63,472 nt of DNA from Ignavibacteria bacterium (lineage in GTDB: Bacteria > Bacteroidota > Ignavibacteria > Tepidaquicellales > OLB5): positions 1-63,472 of the forward strand of contig JAUQWS010000100.1 in NCBI GenBank assembly GCA_030835025.1, given 5' to 3'. Numbering within the stretch: the first letter of the stretch is position 1; the number at the start of each line of letters is the position of its first letter. Shown one piece after another: positions 1 through 8,890 of the stretch. The translations under genes and the position numbers were made by a program. A model generated the notes under the pieces. The model was not told the origin of the DNA. It saw only the letters and a list, made by a program, of their open reading frames with translations, and ran no database searches.

Positions 1-1
1 C

Positions 2-367
2 ATCTATGCATTGAGATACGGATTTTCAGGTGATGGCGCCATAATTAAGATATTACCACCGGTTAACGGCATTACAAGTCAATTGCATTCAGAGGTTTTC
101 AGTTTGTTTCAGAATTATCCCAACCCATTCAATCCCGTTACCAAGATAAGTTTCGGAATCCCCGCTTTATCCGGATTAAGCAATGATGTGAAACTTGTAA
201 TATACGATGCGCTTGGTAAAGAAATTGCAGTACTTGTAAATGAAAAACTCACACCGGGCAATTACGAAACAAGCTGGAATGCTGCATCATATCCAAGCGG
301 AGTATACTATTATAAGCTAGTTTCAGGTGATTTCTCAGAAGTACGGAAAATGGTTTTGGTGAAATAG
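2..367 (+). CDS. C-terminal end of a T9SS-secreted protein (partial)
   Basis: The reading frame is open to the left edge of the window, so only the last 121 or so residues are visible and the true start lies outside. The visible part carries QNYPNPFNP followed by a beta-rich stretch (VKLVIYDALGKE, then NYETSWNA, then SGVYYYKL) and ends in KMVLVK. This is the type A sorting domain (TIGR04183) that sends proteins through the type IX secretion system to the cell surface. The passenger domain cannot be identified. A strong stem-loop follows 40 bases after the stop. Confidence 0.85.
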   Translation: MYALRYGFSGDGAIIKILPPVNGITSQLHSEVFSLFQNYPNPFNPVTKISFGIPALSGLSNDVKLVIYDALGKEIAVLVNEKLTPGNYETSWNAASYPSGVYYYKLVSGDFSEVRKMVLVK

Positions 368-406
368 CAAAGTAAAAAAGCAAAAGTAAGAAAAACTCAC
401 CCCGCT

Positions 407-428
407 TTGTTGGTGTTATCACCAACAA
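407..428 (+). terminator. Stem-loop downstream of the T9SS gene, GTTGGTG type
   Basis: TTGTTGGTG and CACCAACAA pair perfectly over 9 bases around a TTAT loop, 40 bases after the stop codon at 367. There is no T-run, so it may be a transcript 3' end protector as much as a terminator. The same stem core and a near-identical loop occur in the same orientation after the TonB receptor gene (38942-38973). Confidence 0.6.
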
Positions 429-480
429 GATTATTATTATAACTGCACAGAATCCATATAGCTGCCTACTATGTAAGAAG

Positions 481-1173
481 TTATGTTATAATCTTCTTCA
501 GTAAGAGCAGATCTTCGGGGGCTGTTATTTTGATATTGTTCCTGAGCCCGGGGATGATGTTTACTTTATATCCCGCGGATTCCATCAAAGAAGCTTCATC
601 TGTAAAGTCCTTTTTCCTGCCTGCTTTTCTGTAAGATGTTTCAAGATCTGCATACTTAAACGCCTGCGGGGTCTGTACGAGCCATAGATCAACTCTGTTC
701 AGTGTTTCTTTTACAACTCCGCCTATTGCGCGCTTAACGGTTTCGCTCACTCTGCAGGCAGGGATGACATTCCCCGCTTTTTTTACCGCAGCAACAATTG
801 AAATCACAAATCCGGCATTTATGTTTGGCCTTGCTGCATCATGAATGAGCACAATATCTTTCTTATTGCCGTGGATCTGGCTAAATGCATTCCTTACAGA
901 TTCAAACCTTGTCTTGCCGCCCTCAACAAGTGTCTGGAGTTTTGTGATCTTATTTCTCATAGCAAATAAGTGAATCAACTCAAAATAATTCTTATCTGCA
1001 GAAATAACAATTTCATCAATGTCTTTGCATTTCTGAAAAACAAGCATCGAGTGAAGTATCACGGGCTTTCCCGCCAGAAATTGGAATTGCTTGGGTTTCG
1101 ACTTCTTTCCGCCCTTTGCAAATCTCCTGCCGCTGCCTGCAGCTGTTAGTATTGCTGTTACTTTTGGTTTCAT
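481..1173 (-). CDS. ispD: 2-C-methyl-D-erythritol 4-phosphate cytidylyltransferase
   Basis: This is the third step of the MEP isoprenoid pathway: CTP plus MEP gives CDP-ME and diphosphate in the cytoplasm. The 230-residue length is normal. The N-terminal LTAAGSGRRF (residues 9-18) is the glycine-rich CTP-binding loop, and VLIHDAARPN (around 107-116) is the conserved metal/CTP segment. The start fits the family, which begins a few residues before the AAGSG loop. No long 5' untranslated region is possible as an independent unit: the base of a GC-rich hairpin lies five bases before the ATG. ispG and ispH of the same pathway are also in this window but in separate transcription units. Confidence 0.95.
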   Translation of the reverse strand: MKPKVTAILTAAGSGRRFAKGGKKSKPKQFQFLAGKPVILHSMLVFQKCKDIDEIVISADKNYFELIHLFAMRNKITKLQTLVEGGKTRFESVRNAFSQIHGNKKDIVLIHDAARPNINAGFVISIVAAVKKAGNVIPACRVSETVKRAIGGVVKETLNRVDLWLVQTPQAFKYADLETSYRKAGRKKDFTDEASLMESAGYKVNIIPGLRNNIKITAPEDLLLLKKIIT

Positions 1174-1205
1174 AAAAAACCCCGTGCTAAACTGCCAGAC
1201 GGGGT
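1174..1205 (-). terminator. Hairpin plus T-run between queA and ispD, overlapping the ispD ribosome binding region
   Basis: On the minus strand ACCCCGT and ACGGGGT form a 7-bp stem around a 13-base loop, followed directly by TTTTTT and then the ispD ATG. It has the form of an intrinsic terminator for queA, but the only purine-rich candidate ribosome binding site for ispD (GGGG) is inside its 3' arm. Confidence 0.65.
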
Positions 1206-1232
1206 AAGATAATTAAATTTGATTTACATTAC

Positions 1233-2267
1233 TTAAATATAGAACTGTGAGTCTCCGTAACTGAAGAAGCGGTACTTATCTTTTACAGCTCTCTTATAGG
1301 CTTTCAGAACAAGATCCTTATCAGAAAAAGCACATACCATCATGATCATGGTTGACTGCGGCGGGTGAAAGTTTGTTACAAATTTGTCTACAACTTTCAG
1401 TGTCTGCGGCGGATATATGAATTTATCTGTCCAGCCCTTGCCTGAGCGGATGTACCTGCCCGCTGTTGTGTTTGCCTCAAGCACTCTTGCAACTGAAGTA
1501 CCGACTGCAACTATCTTCTTCCTGTTTTCCACTGCACGGTTAACTTCTTCGGCAGTATAATCAGGAATTTCAAAGAATTCAGAATCCATCCGGTGCTTGG
1601 TCAAATCCTCCACCTCAACAAAACGGAACTTGCCAAGTCCGACATGCAGGGTAACGGGCAGTATGTTTATGCCCTTTTTCTCAACTTTTCTAAGAAGCTC
1701 TTTTGAAAAATGAAGCCCGGCACTTGGCGCAGCAACAGAACCGATATTCTCTGCAAATACTGACTGGTAATTTTCCCTGTCTGCATCGGTTGGTTCCCGC
1801 TTAATATATTCCGGCAGCGGTGTTTTTCCGAGCTTATCGATATACTTCTGGAAGTCACCGCGGTAATTAAAGCGGACAATCCTGCCGCGTGAAGTGGTGT
1901 TATCAATAACTTCGCAATAAAGGTTCTTGGTTATAAATATCCTGTTGCCGATCCTTACTTTTCTTGCAGGGTCAACAAGTACATCCCAGATATTCTCATC
2001 CTGACTAAGCTGCCTGAGAAGGAACACTTCAATCTTTGCATTTGTTTTTTCCTTTGTGCCGAAAAGTTTAGCAGCAAATACTTTGGAATCGTTAAGCACA
2101 AGGCAATCGCCTTCATCCATATAATCAATAATATCCTTAAACTTCTTCGATTCAATTTCTTTGGTCTTCCTGTTTATGACCATCATTTTTGATTCATCCC
2201 TTGGAAGTTTTGGATGCTGCGCAATAAGGGTTTTCGGAATTGAGAATTTAAAATCAGTTGATTTCAT
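1233..2267 (-). CDS. queA: S-adenosylmethionine:tRNA ribosyltransferase-isomerase
   Basis: QueA transfers and rearranges the ribosyl part of SAM onto preQ1-modified tRNA, giving epoxyqueuosine in the wobble position of GUN-anticodon tRNAs. The protein has 344 residues, which is typical. Family marks are the N-terminal IPKTLIAQHPKLPRDESKMM (residues 10-29), LNDSKVFAAKLFG (around 59-71), SVAAPSAGLHFS (around 177-188), LHVGLGKFRFV and the C-terminal TNFHPPQSTMIMMVCAF followed by FFSYGDSQFY. It begins 48 bases after the eno stop codon, so both may share the eno promoter. Confidence 0.96.
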   Translation of the reverse strand: MKSTDFKFSIPKTLIAQHPKLPRDESKMMVINRKTKEIESKKFKDIIDYMDEGDCLVLNDSKVFAAKLFGTKEKTNAKIEVFLLRQLSQDENIWDVLVDPARKVRIGNRIFITKNLYCEVIDNTTSRGRIVRFNYRGDFQKYIDKLGKTPLPEYIKREPTDADRENYQSVFAENIGSVAAPSAGLHFSKELLRKVEKKGINILPVTLHVGLGKFRFVEVEDLTKHRMDSEFFEIPDYTAEEVNRAVENRKKIVAVGTSVARVLEANTTAGRYIRSGKGWTDKFIYPPQTLKVVDKFVTNFHPPQSTMIMMVCAFSDKDLVLKAYKRAVKDKYRFFSYGDSQFYI

Positions 2268-2315
2268 TTATGCTTTCTATTTTTCTTAATTTCTTTCCTG
2301 TGAAACGAGTCTCAA

Positions 2316-3614
<1,299 letters not shown>

Positions 3615-3621
3615 TTAAACA

Positions 3622-3652
3622 CAAATATAGCACTCAAAGCTCCGCTAAACAA
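3622..3652 (-). promoter_or_regulatory. Promoter of eno
   Basis: On the minus strand, TTG (3652-3650), a 20-base spacer and TATATTTG (3629-3622) match the Bacteroidota housekeeping promoter TTG-N19/21-TAnnTTTG. The ATG is 20 bases further downstream. Confidence 0.75.
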
Positions 3653-3738
3653 TTCATAAATCGGTATCTATTGCATATTTACGGTTGCAGGAGAGATAAT
3701 CAACAATTCCGGAGCGTAGCTCTGCACCAAAAGCAGTA

Positions 3739-4179
3739 TCAATTTAACATCTCCCTCATTGCTTCGGGATATACTGTTATTCTTCCGGAAAGAAGATCCT
3801 CGTACCTGATCCAGTGTGCACTGTACCAATTATCGGCTTCATTAACATCTATTACTTCCTTTTCATATAAGGACCTGTTAATAAACTCTGCATCAAAGAT
3901 CATGATAATTTCATGACCCGGTCCGCCTTCGTAAGTGAAGATATTCTCAACAGTGCCAAGGTATTTTACATTTGTTATCTCTTCGCTGAGTTCCTCCATG
4001 ATTTCGCGCTTTAGTGCAGCTTCAGCAGTTTCACCAAACTCGATCATTCCGCCCAGCGGCCGGTAGAATTCATTACCCTTTACGCTGTCATTTCCCAATG
4101 CTGCAAGGAACCGCCCGTTATTTCTGAAAAGACAAATAGCCAGCGGTCTTATGGAGTTACGCGGTCTTCTCCCTTTCAT
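3739..4179 (-). CDS. Nudix hydrolase
   Basis: A 146-residue member of the Nudix family, which cleaves nucleoside diphosphates linked to another group. The Nudix box is GGMIEFGETAEAALKREIME followed by ELSEEI (residues about 42-67), with the glutamates of the REUxEE core intact; the glycine near the end of the box is replaced by serine. The N-terminal RNSIRPLAICLFRNNGRFL and the C-terminal WIRYEDLLSGRITVYPEAM resemble small (d)NTPase-like members, but the substrate cannot be told. Its ATG overlaps the stop of the O-methyltransferase by four bases, which suggests translational coupling. Confidence 0.88.
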   Translation of the reverse strand: MKGRRPRNSIRPLAICLFRNNGRFLAALGNDSVKGNEFYRPLGGMIEFGETAEAALKREIMEELSEEITNVKYLGTVENIFTYEGGPGHEIIMIFDAEFINRSLYEKEVIDVNEADNWYSAHWIRYEDLLSGRITVYPEAMREMLN

Positions 4180-4823
4180 TTCACAAGGCTTATTGTCATA
4201 CCGTCCGAAATTGAAACAAGCAGAGAATCAACTCTTGAGTCATTTGCTACTTTTTTGTTATAATCCAGTATTCCCTGTGTGTACACATCGGGATCCTCTT
4301 CCACAACCTTGCCATGCTTTAGTGTATTATCACACACGATCATCCCGCCTTTATTCATACAGCTTATGACTTTATCAAAGTAATTAGAGCTATTATCTTT
4401 ATCAGCATCTATGAAGACAAAATCGAATTTCCGATCCTTCAGTTTGTCAAGTGATTCCAGAGCACTTCCGGTCAAAAGTTCTATCTTATTTTCAAGTCCT
4501 GCCTTTTTGTAGTTGCCCATTGATACTTCAGCGTGTTTTTCGTTTATCTCCAGCGTTATCACTCTCCCCTCTTCGGGCAGGGCGCGCGCCATCCAGATAG
4601 TGCTGTAACCTGCCAGTGCTCCGATTTCCAGAACGTGCCTGGCCCTTATCATTTTGATCAGCATGAAAAGGAACTTACCGCTATCAGGTGATATCTGTAT
4701 CAGCGGAATATCAAGGCTCTCAGTATCAGCCACAACTTCTCTAAGAACCTCATCCTCTTCTGCAAAGGTTTCAACTATGTAATCATGAAGTTTATCGTTA
4801 AGCGGAACGCCCTTCATACTCAT
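4176..4823 (-). CDS. SAM-dependent O-methyltransferase, CCoAOMT/COMT-like
   Basis: A 215-residue class I methyltransferase of the cation-dependent O-methyltransferase family. Residues around 60-75 hold VLEIGALAGYSTIWMA (SAM motif I), ITLEINEKHAEV is the acidic ribose-binding motif II, and VFIDADKDNSSNYF with CDNTLKHG are the metal and substrate segments. The acceptor is unknown. It is translationally coupled to the downstream Nudix gene. Confidence 0.9.
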   Translation of the reverse strand: MSMKGVPLNDKLHDYIVETFAEEDEVLREVVADTESLDIPLIQISPDSGKFLFMLIKMIRARHVLEIGALAGYSTIWMARALPEEGRVITLEINEKHAEVSMGNYKKAGLENKIELLTGSALESLDKLKDRKFDFVFIDADKDNSSNYFDKVISCMNKGGMIVCDNTLKHGKVVEEDPDVYTQGILDYNKKVANDSRVDSLLVSISDGMTISLVK

Positions 4824-4877
4824 GTGTATTCCTTTCTAAATTTGGCAATTGAGCTTTGACATTTGTCATTAAGCTCT

Positions 4878-5798
4878 CTAAAATCCGCCTGCGCCAAATA
4901 TTAGGGGCATGCTCTTGCCGTTCATTATTACCATTTTGGAGTTATTGCTTTTCCCAAGCTCCAGTGTAGCTTCAATTCCTTTTAGCTGCAATACCTGGTC
5001 TGTTATACTCTGTGAAACTATCCTGTTATAATCAGCTATTCCTTGAGCTTCAACGCGCTTGCGCTCTGCTTCCTGTTTCTCTTTCTGCAGAACATACACC
5101 ATTTGCTGGGCTCTTTGTTCTGAAGCAATTTTCTCATCAATTGCCGCACGTACCTTTTCGGGAAGCTCAACATTTCTCAGCAATACTCTTTCCAGGATTA
5201 TTCCCCTGCCGTTAAAAGCATTTTCCAGGTTCTTTGTAACATTAGCAATAAAATCCTCACGTTTTATTGAGTAAATATCCGTTGCATTGTATCCCACGGA
5301 TACATCTCTTATTGCTGTCCTAACAGCCGGCCTCACGATCTTTTCCACGTAATCAGTACCAATAGTCCTGTATACCTGGGGAGCGTCGTTTTCGTTGAGC
5401 CTGTACCAAACTGTCAGGTCAAGCTTGAGCGTTAACCCGTCGCTTGAGAGAGTTGATATAGCATCATCACCCGTCTGACTGCCTTCATCCTGAACAGAGC
5501 TCATTGTATATGCCTGTGTTCTGGTATCCATGCTTTCAACATTGATCAGCGGATTAACAACGTTCAGCCCGCTTCTTAAAACTCCATCCTGAACACTGCC
5601 GAACAGGACCTGAACACCAACTTCACCGGCACCTACCTGCGCAATGCATGAAAAAATAATGGCTACAACAATACCAATAGCGCTTGCATTCCTAACCAGG
5701 CCCAGTATTTTTAAAATTCCCGGATTGCCGGCTGAACCTTTTCTTAATGCAGTTACAACAGCAATAACGATAATTAAAAAGATAATTAAGGCTATCAT
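4878..5798 (-). CDS. Prohibitin/SPFH-domain membrane protein
   Basis: A 306-residue protein with two N-terminal membrane segments (residues 1-16 and about 35-55), an SPFH (band 7) domain starting at VGAGEVGVQVLFGSVQ, and a charged coiled-coil near the C-terminus (EQRAQQMVYVLQKEKQEAER). It resembles prohibitin-like proteins that form ring-shaped membrane scaffolds and often modulate membrane proteases. No FtsH or NfeD-like partner is adjacent, so the partner is unknown. A strong ribosome binding site (AAAGGAGG) precedes the ATG. Confidence 0.9.
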   Translation of the reverse strand: MIALIIFLIIVIAVVTALRKGSAGNPGILKILGLVRNASAIGIVVAIIFSCIAQVGAGEVGVQVLFGSVQDGVLRSGLNVVNPLINVESMDTRTQAYTMSSVQDEGSQTGDDAISTLSSDGLTLKLDLTVWYRLNENDAPQVYRTIGTDYVEKIVRPAVRTAIRDVSVGYNATDIYSIKREDFIANVTKNLENAFNGRGIILERVLLRNVELPEKVRAAIDEKIASEQRAQQMVYVLQKEKQEAERKRVEAQGIADYNRIVSQSITDQVLQLKGIEATLELGKSNNSKMVIMNGKSMPLIFGAGGF

Positions 5799-5825
5799 AT
5801 AGATTTCCTCCTTTAGTTAAACGAA

Positions 5826-5856
5826 AAATGGATTAATATACAATATTAACCCATTT
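5826..5856. repeat. Imperfect palindrome upstream of the SPFH gene
   Basis: AAATGGATTAATAT and ATATTAACCCATTT form 14-base arms with one mismatch around ACA. The element sits about 30 bases before the start of the SPFH gene, overlapping its likely promoter or 5' leader, so it is a candidate operator or leader hairpin. Confidence 0.5.
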
Positions 5857-5963
5857 ACACTTAAGAATCTCTGTAATTATTCTATGACAAATCTAATTCA
5901 TCTCACACTACTTACAAATGATAATAGGAAGAAGAAATAATCGGCGTTTGGATCTTGGATTTA

Positions 5964-6758
5964 CTACTTATATGCCTTTTCCAGCACTTTTATCATCTCC
6001 TCATGTACCTTTCTGCCGTTAGATGCCAGGATCTGTTTGTTGTAGATCGAATACGGCTCACCCTTAAAATTGGTTACTTTGCCGCCGGCTTCAAGCAGGA
6101 TCAGGTATGCAGCAGCCACATCCCAGGCATTAAGGTCAACTTCCCAGAAACCCTCAAAGCGCCCGCAGGCAAGATAACAGATATCCAGTGCTGCAGAACC
6201 CAGCCTGCGAACTGGTAACCCCAGCTTTATGAAGTTGACAAAATGATCAATACAATGATCTGAGTTTTCCTTTGCGCCATAGGGGAATCCTGTAACTAGC
6301 AGGCTGTCTCTAAGAGAATCTACATCAGATACCGAGATCCTCTTATCATTCAAATAAGCGCCGTTTCCTTTTTCTGCCCAGAACTTCTCGCGTGTCATTG
6401 GTGATTGTACTGCTCCCAGGACAACTTCGCCTTTAACTTCCATTGCGATCGATACACAGAATATCGGAACAGAATGGGCATAATTAACAGTCCCGTCAAT
6501 TGGATCAACGATCCACAGATAGTCAGAGTTTTTTTGAAGATCTCCCCCCTCTTCTCCCAAAACATTATGAAGGGGGAAATGCCTGTGAATTATTTCGATT
6601 ATTTTAGCTTCTGAGTGTTTATCAACTTCAGTTACCAGATCACTATAATTCTTCTTCCTTCCGATCTCAAAATCAGTATTAAAATACTGCATCTGAATTT
6701 TCGCAGCTTCCTCAGCCGCTTCAAACATAACTTCTATGTATTTGCTCAGATCTTCCAT
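5964..6758 (-). CDS. Inositol monophosphatase family protein
   Basis: A 264-residue Mg-dependent sugar/inositol phosphatase. Metal-binding motifs are complete: GEEGGD (about 68-73), WIVDPIDGTVNYAHSVPIFC (about 82-101) and LNAWDVAAAYLILLEAGG (about 207-224). Such proteins (SuhB-like) hydrolyse inositol-1-phosphate, and some act in rRNA transcription complexes; the sequence does not discriminate. It lies just downstream of rpsA but is separated from it by a strong terminator. Confidence 0.93.
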   Translation of the reverse strand: MEDLSKYIEVMFEAAEEAAKIQMQYFNTDFEIGRKKNYSDLVTEVDKHSEAKIIEIIHRHFPLHNVLGEEGGDLQKNSDYLWIVDPIDGTVNYAHSVPIFCVSIAMEVKGEVVLGAVQSPMTREKFWAEKGNGAYLNDKRISVSDVDSLRDSLLVTGFPYGAKENSDHCIDHFVNFIKLGLPVRRLGSAALDICYLACGRFEGFWEVDLNAWDVAAAYLILLEAGGKVTNFKGEPYSIYNKQILASNGRKVHEEMIKVLEKAYK

Positions 6759-6801
6759 GGTAGTTTATTCTTAGAAAAGTATAATTATCCGGGCCTAAAA
6801 C

Positions 6802-6840
6802 AGAAAAAGCATTCCGCCTTTCGGTTGGAATGCTTTTTCT
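6802..6840 (-). terminator. Terminator of rpsA
   Basis: AGAAAAAGCATTCC and GGAATGCTTTTTCT pair perfectly over 14 bases around an 11-base loop. The A/T-rich outer stem lets it act in both directions. It stands between rpsA and the inositol monophosphatase gene. Confidence 0.85.
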
Positions 6841-6859
6841 AAATACCTGGATCATTCTT

Positions 6860-8698
6860 TTACTGTTGAGCCGGCTCTTCTTTCTTCTCCGGTGCAGTGA
6901 TCACGTCATCAATTTTGAAGTCTATATCTTCCTTTACTTCTGCAGAAGACTTTGTCCTGTCGATGACGTCGGCAAGAGTAAATTTCTTCAATCCAAACCT
7001 GCTTACATATTCATTCACTTCGTTTTCATCTTTATCTTTCAGATACTCAAGTGCCGAAAGAACTATTTTTTTTGAATCCTTATCGAACTCAATGACCTCG
7101 GCGCCAAGCTCCATACCGGGTTTAAACAATTCTGCAAAGTTTTTTACCTGCGAAACTGAGAGCTGTGATGCAGGTACAAATCCGTCAATTGAAACAGGGA
7201 GTTCAATTATGATACCCTTTTCGATGGATTTTATGACCTTGCCCTGTGCTTCTGTTCCGACTTTGTATTGCTCTGCCAGCTTATCCCACGGATTTTCAGT
7301 GAGCTGCTTGTGACCGAGCGCAATTCTTTGGTTTTCAACATCAATGCCAAGAATTGTAACGTCTATTTCCTGCCCAAGTGTTACAAAATCCTCAATATTG
7401 AAGATCTTCTTTGTCCACGAAAGGTCAGAAATATGTATAAGCCCGTCAACGCCTTCTTCAAGCTCAACAAAAACGCCGAAGTTTGTAATGTTACAGACCT
7501 TTCCTTTGTGCTGTGAGTTTACCGGGAAGCGGTCTAACAGTGACTGCCACGGGTTGGGTGTCAACTGCTTAATACCCAGAGAGAGCTTCTTGTCATTCTT
7601 ATCGAGGCTGAGTACAACAGCTTCTATAACCTGCCCCATAGTTACAACCTGCGTCGGGTTAGTAATATGCTGTGTCCACGACATTTCCGAAATGTGGATA
7701 AGGCCTTCGATGCCTTTTTCAATTTCAATAAATGCGCCGTAATCTGTAATTGATACAACTTTTCCGTTGACTTTATCACCGATCTTAAGCTTCTCTTCGA
7801 TGTTTTCCCACGGATGCGGCTGTAATTGTTTCAGTCCTAATGTTACCCTTTTCTTTTCCTTGTCGTATTCAAGAACCTTAACCTGGATAGGCTGGTCAAG
7901 ATCAACAACATCTGAAGGATGGTTTATCCTGCCCCATGAAAGGTCAGTAATATGGATAAGTCCGTCAACACCGCCAAGATCAACAAATACGCCGAAATCG
8001 GTAATTGCTTTGACTGCTGCATCAAGGATCTGACCCTGTTCAAGTGTCTGAAGCAGCTTTTCTCTCTGCTCTGACATTGACTCTTCTATCAGGACTTTGT
8101 GTGATACAATAATATTTTCATTCGGATGATTTATCTTCAGTATCTTGAAATCCATCATCTTGTTCACAAATACATCGTAATCGCGGATGGGCTTTGTATC
8201 TATCTGTGAGCCGGGAAGGAATGCATTTATTCCGCCCAGATCAACAACAAATCCGCCCTTTATCCTGCGTACGCATTTGCCCTGTATAACCGTATCGTTT
8301 TCTTTTGCCGCTGTGATCTTTTCCCAGTTCCTTATAATATCAGCGCGTTTGCGTGAGAGAACAAGCTGGCCTTCGCGGTCTTCTATCTTCTCTACAAATA
8401 TTTCAAGCTCATCACCGATCTTAATATTGTCAGGATCGGGAAATTCATCAATTGATACTCTTCCGTCTGACTTGAATCCGATATCGATCAAAACGTCATT
8501 GCCGCTGATAGCAACAACTTTGCCTTTTGCTATCTCATTTTCTTTGATAACATTGAAGGTCTTCTCGTAAAGCTCAATATATTTTTTAAACTCGTCTTCA
8601 CTGTAATCCTTAGCTACAAAATCCTTGGTCTTTATGACCGGCGGTTTCACCTCTTCCGTCGCTGTATTGCCATTAATTGTCTCGTTAGGTGCTGTCAT
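6860..8698 (-). CDS. rpsA: 30S ribosomal protein S1
   Basis: A 612-residue S1 protein with six OB-fold RNA-binding (S1) repeats. Typical repeat starts are GKVVAISGNDVLIDIGFKSD (around 59), QGKCVRRIKGGFVVDLGG (around 139), AVKAITDFGVFVDLGGVDGL (around 225), GKVVSITDYGAFIEIEKGIE, GKVCNITNFGVFVELEEGVD and GKVIKSIEKGIIIELPVSID. It recruits mRNA to the ribosome, which matters in Bacteroidota where Shine-Dalgarno signals are weak. The short acidic, Lys/Glu-rich C-terminal tail after the last repeat lacks a known domain. Confidence 0.97.
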   Translation of the reverse strand: MTAPNETINGNTATEEVKPPVIKTKDFVAKDYSEDEFKKYIELYEKTFNVIKENEIAKGKVVAISGNDVLIDIGFKSDGRVSIDEFPDPDNIKIGDELEIFVEKIEDREGQLVLSRKRADIIRNWEKITAAKENDTVIQGKCVRRIKGGFVVDLGGINAFLPGSQIDTKPIRDYDVFVNKMMDFKILKINHPNENIIVSHKVLIEESMSEQREKLLQTLEQGQILDAAVKAITDFGVFVDLGGVDGLIHITDLSWGRINHPSDVVDLDQPIQVKVLEYDKEKKRVTLGLKQLQPHPWENIEEKLKIGDKVNGKVVSITDYGAFIEIEKGIEGLIHISEMSWTQHITNPTQVVTMGQVIEAVVLSLDKNDKKLSLGIKQLTPNPWQSLLDRFPVNSQHKGKVCNITNFGVFVELEEGVDGLIHISDLSWTKKIFNIEDFVTLGQEIDVTILGIDVENQRIALGHKQLTENPWDKLAEQYKVGTEAQGKVIKSIEKGIIIELPVSIDGFVPASQLSVSQVKNFAELFKPGMELGAEVIEFDKDSKKIVLSALEYLKDKDENEVNEYVSRFGLKKFTLADVIDRTKSSAEVKEDIDFKIDDVITAPEKKEEPAQQ

Positions 8699-8821
8699 TA
8701 GTTAATAAAATCTCCGTTAATTAAATAATAATTATTAAATTCTCCCTGCCATTATTGGCAACAGGAGTGTTAATTCAAAAAATCCACTACTAAATAGTTG
8801 GAAAATTAGTGGAAAAGAATA

Positions 8822-8852
8822 CAAATATGCTCTTTTTTTGAAAGAGTTTCAA
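8822..8852 (-). promoter_or_regulatory. Promoter of rpsA
   Basis: On the minus strand, TTG (8852-8850), a 20-base spacer and CATATTTG (8829-8822) match TTG-N20-TAnnTTTG with one change. This predicts an untranslated leader of about 115 bases before rpsA, in which S1 autoregulation could take place. Confidence 0.6.
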
Positions 8853-8890
8853 GACACATAATCAGTGATAAACTCGGTATTAAGTGGCTG

